A DNA stretch of 64,000 nucleotides from assembly GCA_003254925.1 (NCBI GenBank), contig QANZ01032638.1, positions 20,467 through 84,466 on the forward strand. The letters run 5' to 3'. This DNA is from Chamaecrista fasciculata. Taxonomy: Eukaryota > Streptophyta > Magnoliopsida > Fabales > Fabaceae. The position numbers and the translations under genes are program-made. This document shows, piece by piece, positions 11,075-21,983 of the stretch. The number at the start of each line of letters is the position of its first letter. The stretch's first letter is position 1. The notes beneath the pieces are model-generated. The model had not been told where the DNA came from. It did no database searches and was given only the letters and a program-made list of their open reading frames with translations.

Positions 11075-12305
11075 ATAACTACTCACTATATATATTATAG
11101 AGTGAACAAGTGACCAGCTCAAAATATCATGTATACATGTTTTAATAAGTTAATATATTTACTTTTTTATATAATTGTAAAATAAAGTTAGTAGAGTAGT
11201 TGGATCTAATTTTAAAAATTTATCAATTTATAAAATTAGCATCAATGATATAAAATATTTGTTGGAGACCCAAACTATCATGTCAAAACAGAATTACTTC
11301 AATACAATTGCATAAAAGGCCTTTAACTTACGGTCTTCACATGGTAGAAAATTTTTAAGATTAAGCTTTCAGCACAACTTTTCATTTGGTCAATGCTTTC
11401 ATCCAAAAGATTATGTTAGAATGAGATTTGCTATATTACAGTTTTAGCAATATGAAGGCAAAAATTGGTCATTGTCAATCCATAAAATCAATCACCAGAT
11501 ACAGGAATGGGCAAGGGATCAGGAGAACCACAATCAGATTTGGATAAATAACACTCTAAATTTTGAGAACCCTAATCATAGAATAAGTTTTTCTTAATTG
11601 AAATTATCAACATACATCCAAATTAATTAGGAAAAAGTACTCTTAGTACTCCCAAAGTATGGAGTCAGTTTCAGTTGTACCTTCAAAGTTTTTTCTTGGG
11701 TCAATTGTATCCCAATGTTTCATATTTTAGTTAATTATACCCTCAATGTTTCATATTCTAGTCAATTGCACCCTCAAATTGGGGGTATAATTAACACAAA
11801 AAAAGAAAAGATTGAGGATATAATTAACCCATAAAACTTCGGGGGTACAACTGAAACTGACCCTATACTTTAGGGGTACCAAGAGTACTTTTGCCAATTA
11901 ATTGAAAAGTATACCTTGTGCAACTAGTTTTAGGATAAGATCTCATAAAGTATACATCCCACACTTTACCATTTGTATTGATTGAATCCGCAGGATGATA
12001 CACCACCTATCCACAATAAGTAGAGCTTTAGAGAGGAAGCAGTTAGCATATAAAAAACTTGTCAAAAAGACCATTAATAATCGACAGAAGAAAAATCCCA
12101 TTATGGCAGCATATATATCCTTCCACCAGAAGATAGTTTAAAATTAAATAGAATCTAAAAATACTGCTAAATTTTCTATTGTGAAGCAGTAATCGTTTAA
12201 ACAGATTGATGATTCTCACTTGTATTTGTATATATCAGAAACCACAGTTCCTTAACCTCTTTCATGTTGCAAACTCATAAACACTGCCTGCTTTGCAAAG
12301 AGAGA
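11075..12305. repeat. Direct duplication, right copy
   Basis: Parallel to 8632-10325. It lacks the 690-bp middle of the left copy and instead carries a Mutator-like MITE at 11630-11895. A further insertion of about 55 bases lies near 12190-12245 relative to the left copy. Many substitutions and small indels separate the copies, so the duplication is not recent. Confidence 0.75.
11630..11895. mobile_element. Mutator-like MITE, 266 bp, with empty site in the duplicate
   Basis: Termini GGAAAAAGTACTCTTAGTAC and an inverted partner ending GAGTACTTTTGCC pair over about 50 bases. Flanks are AATTAATTA (11621-11629) and AATTAATTG (11896-11904), a 9-bp duplication with one change. The left duplicate copy has a single AATTAATTA (9951-9959) with continuous flanking sequence, which is the pre-insertion site. 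Confidence 0.88.
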
Positions 12306-12424
12306 GGTATTGAACTTTTAGACATATTCTACCTTAGAGGAATCCAATCTTGTCCATCGAAATATACAAGTTAAATGGAAAACAAAACCTTTCATTAATG
12401 GAACTGGGGCAATCATTATTACTA

Positions 12425-12690
12425 GAGTAAACTAACAATTTGGTCCCCGAAAGATCATTGAGCTGACAACTCGGTCCTTGTAAGATTGAAATGTAAAATA
12501 TAGCCCTTGAAAGATCAAAATAGTATACTAATTAGTCCTTTTTATGGATTAAGTAGTATACCGTTTTAATCTTTCACGGATTAAAAAGTATACCGTTTTG
12601 ATCATTTGGGGGCTAAATTGTGCATTTTAATCTTTCGAGATTGAGTTGTCTGCTCGATGATCTTTCAGGGACCAAATTGTTAGTTTACTC
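12425..12690. mobile_element. Foldback MITE, Mutator-like, 266 bp
   Basis: GAGTAAACTAACAATTTGG starts the element and its exact inverse ends it; the arms pair for about 45 bases with two or three differences. The nine flanking bases are TTATTACTA and TTATTATCA (7 of 9 identical), consistent with an old Mutator-type duplication. It is non-coding. Confidence 0.7.
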
Positions 12691-14794
12691 TTATTATCAA
12701 CAAAGGCAAGAAACACAGAAAACAGAGAGTAAAAACAAATTAATTTCACCAAAATAGACAAAGAAGCAGTGATCGTTATTATTATTATTTATGCATAATT
12801 GATGTTGGGAGCAGAAAATTAAAAGATAAACTTCAACAACTGACAGTGGAGTCTGTTATTCCATTGCTTATATACAGACTGCTGGACAATTGATCGTAAC
12901 TAACAAAACAGAAAAAACTGAAAAAGACCAACCAATTTTGGCCAAAAAAAACTAACTTCAACTAACCACAGTTAAAACACCTAACTTGTTAACTACTAAT
13001 TAACTGAAGTCTCAATAAATCTATATATAAGTACATCCCCTTCTCAACTTATTTATATTAAGATCCACATAACTAACAATTTTATTTAAATTCAATTTTA
13101 ATCTTATCTTATGATCTTTAATTTTAAAATAAAGAATCTATATCAGAATTTCTTCTGTACATATAAGTGGATAAAGATAAAAATACTATATAAACTAATT
13201 TTTGTAAAATTGCATCTACGAATTTGAATTGAGTTTTTTTTATCATTATTTATCTCCTTTATATATCTCTTTTAATTATCTGTATATTTTTTTCCCCGAT
13301 TTTAGTATACCTTCAATTAAAAACAGAATCAAGATTCAAGATTAATATTTTTCATGAAGAAAACTTGAGAACCAAAATAATTTCTTTATTTAATCTTATT
13401 ACCAAAAAAAAATATAATTCCTTTAAAATGTTTTGTGATTATATATACATAAACATATTATTTTGATTTAATACAGGGGTACCAAACAAAATAACAATAA
13501 AGGTGTTATAATCTTTTGATATGATCAGTACAGTACTTTAGTTTAAATGTTTCATTTAATCGAATTGGATAAATGTAAAATAATATATATATATATATAT
13601 AATATTCCATTAAAATAATAATATATATTTCATAGAAAATACAGGTTGAAATGTCTTTTAAACAATATATTACCTTATTAAGAAAAAATACTTTAAGAAA
13701 CGCAGGAAGCCTATTCACTATCTCTATGAGCAGAAGACAATTGCTAGTACAACAAATCAATGCCATTGAATGCTAAAAATGCATTTAAATACAGCTAAAT
13801 CTGATAAACCATCACAAATTCCTAATTGATTTAAACAATTTATTTATTATTTCTGATATGGCTACATCCTGAATCTAACCTAAACTTGCATATGCTTAGT
13901 ATTACTTTCTGATATAGCTTCATCTTAATCTATCTGAACTTTTATTATGCATAGTATTGTATGATTAAAGCAGCATGCCAAGGATTCATCTTTGTTGGCT
14001 TCTTTCTCCTATGTTCATTTGATATTTGTTGAATATGTCAACCATTATCAGTCAGTTAATCATTCAAATCAGTGAGCACTTTTTTAAGTATTGCAAAAAG
14101 CATACAATCAACAAACATAGGCTTAAATGGCCGAAAGAAAAAAAGCATAGGCTTCAAATAAGGAAAGTAAAATAATATTATAAACTGATTTGATTTTGTG
14201 GAATCAAATTGCAAACAAAGTACATGGCAAGGCTTCATCAATTGACAGCCTGATTTGAACACATGCATATGCATATTTCATGAGATAACTAAGAGTGTTT
14301 ACGAATCTAATGGAACCTCCATAGCTGTGTATTATATTCAACCCCAAAAAAAAAAACACTATCCCACCAAATACAAGATATGATATAATACAAGAAAACA
14401 AAATAAAAATGGCATACTTTCAACAGCACACAGCAAAGCACAAAATTCAATAACAGAAACTAAACATAGGCCTAACTCTCGAGAGCCTGAATTTTACCAT
14501 TTACACACTTTGCCCTATTTCTTTTTGCTATTGTAGACTTCTCCCTTTTCTTCTCTCTCTAGAATTGGCAATTGGCTCAGCACCACTAATCCACCCTCAT
14601 GTACCTCCTTAGGTCTTCAGTGATATTACGGTTCATCAGAATCCTATACGATGACTAAACCAGGCCAAATTACAATAATTTTATATGAAAATCTACCTGA
14701 GAGCACCATAAATGTCTGTTTTTCTTTTTTTGCATTCTATTTAATGTCCCTGCTAAATAAATTTGTGTAGGCTTATGTATGGATAACTTGTGAA
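12691..14794. other. AT-rich intergenic region 3' of the PPR gene
   Basis: No gene is supported. It includes a TA microsatellite near 13578-13602. Short ORFs here are composed of low-complexity AT-rich codons and have no recognisable motifs. Confidence 0.5.
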
Positions 14795-16951
14795 TTACCA
14801 GTAGTCCCTGCAGGAACATACACCATTCTTAAAGTGATGAAAGCGGCTGGAATCTCTTACTATGATCTCACGGCCAACAATCTTGGTCATAAGCTTTATT
14901 GCATTATGACAATCCCCACATACACGGAGATTTTTCATAACTGTTATTGTACTGCCTTCCACTGTGCTAAGCAACCCAAATGTGATTGCAAGCCTCTCAC
15001 TATGATAAGATAACATTTCTTCCTTCTGTTCAATTTCAACATCATGTAAAGCAAATTGTTGATCAGGAACATAACCTAATTCCTTTAGCTTTACTCCCAA
15101 CCAGTCTAACCTTTGATAAACTTTCTCAGTAAGAGGGTGGGACCTATCTCCAGAAAGAAATTCATGCCTCCTACCTTTTAAGGATAGCCAACTGGATCCT
15201 GGTTGTTTTAAAACTCCATTATGTTTCATCTTTCTCCTTATCCAAGCAACTTCACTCCATCTGCCCGCAGATGCATACAAGTTTGATAACAAAACATAAG
15301 GTGCACTACAATCAGGTTCCAGTTCAAATATTTGTTTTGCAGCTCTCTCAGCTACATCTAAATTTGAATGCATCCTACATGAACTCAGTAAAACCAGCCA
15401 TATCTTGGAATTTGCTTTCACAGGCATGCTTCTCATTAGTGCTTCTGCTTCCTCCAACTCCCCACACCGACCAAGAACATCCACCATACACGCATAGTGC
15501 TCAATTGTCATTTTAATTGATCCTCTCTGGTTAAAATATTTAAAGAAGCACCTTGCTTTCTGTAACATCCCAGAGTGGCTACAAGCTGAGAGCAAGCCAG
15601 TCAATGTGATTTCATCTGGATCTACTCTTTCACGTAGCATTTGGCTGAAGACAGTGAAAGCCGACATGGCACACCCGTGCTGTGCACAACCAACAATGGC
15701 AGAGTTCCATGAGACAATATTTTTCTCACTGACCTTCTTAAATACAGTTATCCCATCATTGATATGCCCGCATTTACTATACATGACAACAAAAGAATTT
15801 CCTACATAAACATTGGTCACCAAACAAAGCTTAATTGCTACAGTATGGATTCCTCTCCCCCTCTCGATATCCTCCAATCCACAACATGAATTCAAAGCAC
15901 TTGTTAAAGAAAAATCATTTGCAAGGACGCCAAGTTTTGTCATTTCTCTGAAGACCTCAAGTGCATGTTCATGCATTTTGTTTAAACCATATCCCGATAA
16001 AAGAGTTGTCCATACTACAACATTCTTATGCAAAATATCATGGAAAACCTTGAGTGCCACCTCCATTTGCTTGCAATTTGCATAAAATGTCACAAGTGAA
16101 GCAGATATGTATTCATCACAACAGTACCCTAGCTTAAACATATGACAATGGATCTGAAGACCTACATGCAAATCTGGTATCCTAGCAGCAGCTGTCAACC
16201 CACAAACTAGAGTAGTAGAAGTGGGAAGCACACCCGAAGCCAACATCTTCCGATAAAGAAGTAAAGCTTCGTTACTCTTTCCATTCTGATCAAGCCCATT
16301 AATCATTGAAGTCCAGGAAATCACATTCCGCATAGGCATGTCCTCAAACAAAAGCAAAGCAGCCTCAGCTCTGCCATATCTGCAATACCCATGAATCATT
16401 GCATTCCATGCTGCCACATCCCTGTTGGGCATTTGATGGAACAAACTTGCAGCACTATTAACCCTTCCCAACTGCAAAAGCCCATTCATTATGGTGGTCC
16501 AAGAAACAACATTCTTCTCTGGCATTTGGTTGAAAAGTTTCTCGGCCATTGCGTAATTTCCACAGTCCAGGCACCCTTTAATCATCGTATTCCAAGAAAT
16601 TACATCCTTACATGGCATTTCATAGAATAGATTCAGGGCCTCACCAAGTCTATGATTTTGAGCATAGCCCATCACCATCATGGTATACAAGGAAACATCA
16701 GGGGACGGGATCTTGTCAAAGACAGTGCGAGCTTCTTCTAAACTTCTATTGTTCAGGTGCTGAGAGAGTAATTGCTTATAAGTAGAACTTGATTTGGTGT
16801 TATCTTTCTTACACTTGAAGCCATTGAAAGAATTTGTTGGGGTTAATGTTGTACCACTTCGAGCAATGGTGAATGAAATCCATGTGGGTATATAAATGAA
16901 CTTTCGACGAGCACCAAGACTTATTGACATCTTCATGGTACAAAACAACAA
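14795..16951 (-). CDS. Pentatricopeptide repeat protein, PLS class with DYW domain
   Basis: A single uninterrupted 718-codon exon. Residues 1-55 are rich in basic and hydroxylated residues, as in an organelle transit peptide. About residues 56-600 form P, L and S repeats, with repeated VSWNTMI, VSWTTIM and VISWTSMI segments, followed by E and E+ motifs. The C-terminal DYW deaminase domain keeps the catalytic HSE at residues 650-652, the zinc-binding CxxC at 678 and 681, and ends CSCRDYW. Such proteins bind organellar RNA and direct C-to-U editing. The order and sequence closely recall Arabidopsis At5g46460 (PCMP-H49, predicted mitochondrial), so I call it a probable orthologue from memory. 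A second Met seven codons in is an alternative start. No intron is seen, usual for this family. It is one of only two intact genes here. Confidence 0.93.
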   Translation of the reverse strand: MLFCTMKMSISLGARRKFIYIPTWISFTIARSGTTLTPTNSFNGFKCKKDNTKSSSTYKQLLSQHLNNRSLEEARTVFDKIPSPDVSLYTMMVMGYAQNHRLGEALNLFYEMPCKDVISWNTMIKGCLDCGNYAMAEKLFNQMPEKNVVSWTTIMNGLLQLGRVNSAASLFHQMPNRDVAAWNAMIHGYCRYGRAEAALLLFEDMPMRNVISWTSMINGLDQNGKSNEALLLYRKMLASGVLPTSTTLVCGLTAAARIPDLHVGLQIHCHMFKLGYCCDEYISASLVTFYANCKQMEVALKVFHDILHKNVVVWTTLLSGYGLNKMHEHALEVFREMTKLGVLANDFSLTSALNSCCGLEDIERGRGIHTVAIKLCLVTNVYVGNSFVVMYSKCGHINDGITVFKKVSEKNIVSWNSAIVGCAQHGCAMSAFTVFSQMLRERVDPDEITLTGLLSACSHSGMLQKARCFFKYFNQRGSIKMTIEHYACMVDVLGRCGELEEAEALMRSMPVKANSKIWLVLLSSCRMHSNLDVAERAAKQIFELEPDCSAPYVLLSNLYASAGRWSEVAWIRRKMKHNGVLKQPGSSWLSLKGRRHEFLSGDRSHPLTEKVYQRLDWLGVKLKELGYVPDQQFALHDVEIEQKEEMLSYHSERLAITFGLLSTVEGSTITVMKNLRVCGDCHNAIKLMTKIVGREIIVRDSSRFHHFKNGVCSCRDYW

Positions 16952-17694
16952 AATAGTTTTGTGTTAAACTGTCACAACTCCCTTCGTAGAAGCACATGAC
17001 AGGCACAAATATAGGCCTATCTCACGCCCAATCCTAAATACACATCAATCAAACTCTCACACAGTGAGTCGTGTAAAATAGCATAAAAGAAGAAAACACC
17101 CCCCAATCCTCTCCCTGAGTTCTAGTGGAGCCGACAATTCTAGAGTAAATACAAATTCTACACAAAAAATAAAATACCTACACATATGAGAATTTGGGCT
17201 CCAAATCAGCTCCCTTAAAAAGCAAAAGTAGCAGCCTAATCAATTACAGTATCTGAAAAATGTTAAAACGAAGAGTGAGACGAAATCCAGTGAGCGATTA
17301 ACTCATTTCAATCGTGGTATACATAAAGTAATAATTAAGGCGTGACATAGAGGTTAAAAATATAATAATTTTTTAAGTAATAAAATTTATTTGAAATTAA
17401 ATTTTTAAATATGTTTATTGAATTTATTTTTTGAATTTAAATAGTTATTTTTTTTAATAAGAGGGATAGAAATTATTTTTAATAATAAAAATATAATATT
17501 AATTAATATGTAAATATAAAAATTATTATTAATTATATTAAAATACTAAAGAAAATAAAATGTAAAAGAATAATTATAATAATTAATAAGAAAGAAAATG
17601 TTAAAAAAAAGTTAAGTGAAAAATTATGTGATTGAGAGAGATTGTTACAGATGTAATAAATGAGAAGTGATAAAAAGGATTAAAATGCCCTTTA
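16952..17694. other. Upstream region of the PPR gene, then AT-rich spacer
   Basis: The first 350 bases should hold the PPR promoter and 5' UTR; I see no clear TATA motif. About 17340-17640 is extremely AT-rich and non-coding. Confidence 0.4.
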
Positions 17695-17852
17695 TGTATA
17701 TTGGGAATATAATTGATTAAAATAAACTTTGGGGGTATAACTGAAACTGACCCTATACTTTGGGGTACAATTGACCTAAAAAAATCTTTGGGGGTACAAC
17801 TGAAAATGACTACATACTTTGGGGGTACCAATAGCACTTTTGTCTTTATTTA
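17695..17852. repeat. Fragment related to the 11630-11895 MITE
   Basis: Contains GGGGGTATAACTGAAACTGA and ends GGGGGTACCAATAGCACTTT, close to the inner and right arm of the 11630-11895 element. The left terminus is missing or too decayed to place. Confidence 0.55.
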
Positions 17853-18547
17853 ACTGTTACCAGTCCAACTACATTTTCGAAGGTTTAAGAAAATAATCTA
17901 AGAGGTTTAAGTGAAAAAGTTTCATAAAAGCTAATATAGTTAACAATCTTAGATGAAAAGAAAACAAGGTGATTATAATTAAACAAAAGAATTGGTTTAA
18001 ATTCATAATGAAATATCGTCATTACAAAAGAATCCTTAAGTTGGAAATAGAAGAGGTTTACAGGAGAACATATAAAAAATAAATAAATAAATAAATAAAA
18101 CAAGAATGCTATAAGGAAAGTCAATAACGTGAAGGCAACAATGAAAATAATCCAATTTTGAAGAAAGACGGTAATGAGAAAACGGTATGTAAAGAAACAA
18201 TATTCCTTTTACGAAGATCCTAATTCTCTTTCATTAACAAAACCTACAAAAAGAAAAATATACAACAGCCCAAATTACAATCCAGCCATCAGTACATCCA
18301 GAACAGTCAACCAATTAAACAATCAGTATTCAAGGGAAAACACACACCTGGAACACAGTTACAATGGAAACCAAAACATTTAATCTTTAAACCACAATCA
18401 CACACTAGTTCGGCATATTCACAACCAATCACAACCAATCAAGTGCCAACAGTTCATTTCATATATCATATAACATACTATCTATCATTCTATTTTATCT
18501 GCCTCTACTCATGCATGAGGAGCATATATCATATCATCAATGTCCAA
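17853..18547. other. Intergenic, nothing recognised
   Basis: AT-rich with an (AAAT)n run near 18075-18100. No gene supported. Confidence 0.4.
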
Positions 18548-18695
18548 CTCAACCCGTCGAGGAGTACACACCATTTATTTATATAGCCACATCAATCCAA
18601 CGGGGAGCACACAACGTATATATTTATATATTCCACCTAAACCCAACGAGGAGCACACAATATATATAGCACCTCAACCCGTCGGGGAGCACACA
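18548..18695. repeat. Four spaced copies of an ACCCGTCGGGGAGCACAC-type motif
   Basis: Related units lie at 18548-18570, 18591-18614, 18636-18660 and 18672-18695, separated by AT-rich spacers with ATATATAG. The outer two units carry CCCGTCG and the middle two CC(A)ACG. This looks like a decayed tandem array with a period of 35-45 bases. Confidence 0.7.
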
Positions 18696-20600
18696 CATCC
18701 ACAATCAAAACCTCAGTAATTCACTTCCAACAATGTTAAACAAAATTATTTAAGAAAAAAAACAAGTTTATGATAATTGAAAACTACATATACAATCAAC
18801 CTAACAAACCCCAATAGGGGAAAGGATAGGAAATCCACTCACCTGGTTCTGGCGGGTAAGTTACGACTCCTTTTTGATTTCGGTCTACCACAGGTGCCAG
18901 AGAATCTATAACAAGCATATTCAATCAATCAATAATATACTCATGAGACCGTATGACATTTCTAACTCGGTTATGTCCTAAACCCTCCTAAGACTCTTAA
19001 CTATTCTATTTCTACCCTTTCCCACTAATCTAATCACCACCTATCCTAAGTTCGAAGTTTAGCCTTAAGGCTTGGGTAATTATTTGGGAGCTTTACAAAG
19101 TTAGAAATCCAAACATCCATGAAGAAATTACAATCAAGTTCCAAAATCAAGTCACAAGTAAATTCTCAATAGTTTGTAATTTTCCTTCTTCACAAGTAAA
19201 ACTTGCACATACCACTCCTTAAATTCAAGAATATTGTTTCAAAACTCTTTTGTCTTCCAAAATAGTCCAACTAGTTCATCCAAGTTATCAAAATCATCCT
19301 TAGGGACCAAAAATGTAACTTTAAAGTTTCACCATGAAAAATCAAATTTCATAATACATAATCTAAATTCAAACCAATGTATTAGAACATAATAAAATCA
19401 TCCTTTGAACTCATCTAAACTTAAAATTTCAAGAAAACACGAAGATTTTATCAAAAACCCCAATTTTTCCTAAATTTTCGTCACCTTTGAACCCCTAGAG
19501 TAAAAACAGTCCAAAAAACTCACTATTATGGAGTTTTAATAGCTTCTAGAGGTTCCCAACAAGATATATTATCATCAAAGGGTCCATTCTGATCATGAAA
19601 ATCAAGAAACGATGAAAATTTTCATGTTTTTGAGACATGCCTATACTGTGGCCGAAAATGGAAGCAAAAATGGTGGTGTGGATTTCCATCAACCATGGCA
19701 TGATCTAAAGGGACAAATACATCAGAAATTACTGCCAAACAGCAGGAATTCCATGTATATAGCAGCAAAATTTGAACCAAACCCACGAAAAAAAAAATAT
19801 TGATGGAAGATGGAAAGGGAAAGAAAGAGAGCAAACCAAGAAGAGAAGAGGGGGGGGACGGCGGTGGGTCACGGCTGGCCGGCGTAAGGCGGTGCTGAGG
19901 TGGTCGGAGATGGTGGCGCGGCGGTCTGTGCTAGAGTTGAGTGAGTGATAGGCGAAGTGGAAGAGAAATGTAGGGGAAGGAGGGTCGTGCTTGGGTTTTA
20001 AATTTTCCAGAAAGTTAGGGGAGTAGAAATTAATTTGCCCATCTATATATATATACTAGGGGCTTGGCGTGCATGTAACGTTTGAATTGATTTAAAGTTG
20101 AAGATTATATTAAATTTTTATATTAATAAAAGAGTAAGTTTGGGACCAATTTGAGAAATTATAAAATATTTAGGACCAATTTGAAATTACCTCATATGGG
20201 AAGAGTGAGTAGGGAGAGAGTGGTGGCATTTTTTATTTTTAATTGTTTTTTGTATTTTTTTTAATTCATTTATTTTTTTAAAAGAAGTGGGGAGAGTGAG
20301 TGGGAGAGAGAGTGGGTGGTTTTTTTTTCTTTTTTAATTTTTTAATTCATTATTTTTGACCAACCATAAAGAGGTAGAGCCATATAATATAGTATAGATA
20401 AAGCAGATAACTTTCCACCAGAAGCTGCCATGTGGACCTAAATTTTTTTTTTGGTCACTACTTTGCTCATTGATTTCTCTAACTTCATCCAATAGAAATC
20501 CTCCTTTGCATTTTCCTGTTGACCTTCTATCCCTCCACCTAAATCTCAACCAATAGTATTCTTTGTTTGAGTTCTCTTCCATTTATATCTCCACTTTTCA
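18696..20600. other. Unclassified repeat-like region with a GC-rich block
   Basis: No gene is supported. 19846-19990 is a GC-rich block (GGCGGTGGGTCACGGCTGGC) within AT-rich sequence, which on the minus strand reads like the 5'-UTR-like part of some chromovirus LTRs; this is a weak impression only. The composition shifts at a single N at 20609. Short ORFs are not convincing. Confidence 0.3.
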
Positions 20601-20609
20601 CTCTCCCTN

Positions 20610-20980
20610 TTATGAATTGTTGTAAATACCGACAAATTTGTATTGAATGTTGTAGTTGTTTGAGGATTGGTGGTAAAGTAGAAGATTTGTAACTCTACTG
20701 AGAATTTGTTCTCACCCCTTCCACATTTCAGTTTTTATTGTGCAGAGACGAACAAATAGTGGTCCAAATTGTGGTAGTAACCCATTGGCTGAGGATTTAC
20801 ACCAAGCTCTTTGATTTCTGTTAGTTTTTGGTAGGTTATTAACTGATAATTATAGTTATGTATGTGTTGTTCTGGGCCCTGCGTGGCTGTTTTGGGGCGG
20901 AGCTCCTGTATTGTATTGTATATAGATGAGACAGATTCTATAGTGAGCTGTAATCTTGTTTTATATTATAAGGTGTTACA
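20610..20980 (+). repeat. Right part of a gypsy-type LTR
   Basis: The stretch ends GGTGTTACA and is followed after four bases by a tRNA-Met primer site, so it should be the end of a plus-strand LTR. The left boundary is not visible, and an N at 20609 may mark a contig join. Confidence 0.45.
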
Positions 20981-20984
20981 TTTT

Positions 20985-20997
20985 TGGTATCAGAGCC
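20985..20997 (+). other. Primer-binding site, tRNA-Met type
   Basis: TGGTATCAGAGCC is the standard initiator-tRNA-Met complement of plant LTR retrotransposons. Downstream sequence to 21466 would be the leader of a gypsy (Tekay/Del-like) element; its short open frames show no gag motif. Confidence 0.7.
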
Positions 20998-21983
20998 AGG
21001 TTCCGGACATCCTGTTAGGGTGTGGTGTCCTAATTCTAGATAGAATGACCTTGAGTGAGAATGTTCTTGTCACCGCTGTACCCGGGCAGTTGGATGACTA
21101 AGACATTTTCTAATTCAAGGGACGATATAGGTGTTTGGTTTGAGGACTCTGTAATTCCTCTTGTTGCCATGATTGCACTATCTAAATATTATGCTATTGA
21201 GACTGATCACCTCACTAGTGTACTATTTAGTAGAGGCGATTGTGTCACTGAGTAAGGGAGTACATGTTCTCAAGTTTTCTTAGAATCTACGGTGAGATTG
21301 TGAGTGGTGATCTATTATGGGATATGGTTTATTGGTGTTGTGGCTTGGACCACTAATGAAAAGTTTTGACTCAAGTGGCGGTTATGTTGTGAAACCGTAA
21401 GTGTTTGAATGCCCTTCAAGCATGATTGAACAATGACAAAGTATAAAATATCTACAATATCTAGAATGATGAGAGATTGTGCCCTAGGGCCAATCATTTT
21501 ATGTGTATGTTTTGAACATATTGATTAATTTATAGATGATAAATTATGTTGTTATCATATTATTAGCATGTTTACTATGATAGCGTCCTTGATTAATTAT
21601 GTGATAATTAATCTAAAACTGTCCCTGGTCGATTGTTCTCGTGGGAGCGAGAATGAACCAAGACCAGCATGACCTCGGTGTATGGAGATACATGCACTAG
21701 TTGCTTTACGAGAGTCATGGTGCAATTATGTAAGGGGTTACAAGTTGCTGGACCGACCCAGAGAGTCCTGCATGGGTTTTAGTCATGAGCTAGCCTCTCC
21801 TGTACTCTTGTCACGATGCCCTTAGACCTGAGGTATTGACTATTTCGGCGTTGTAGATGTCAAACTTTGGCCTAGTCCAACGTTGCCCATAGCAGGGTAG
21901 CCATACAGGCTAGGTACGGGTTTGGTTGTTTTCCGTGCTGAGGAATGTGGTTGACCAAGATGGGATTTTGTCCCTCATTAAGN

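Noticed and set aside
20985-21255. The short frames 20862-21101 and 21055-21255 as gypsy gag
   Set aside because: They are adjacent to a primer site, but no gag motif is present and they are likely leader sequence.
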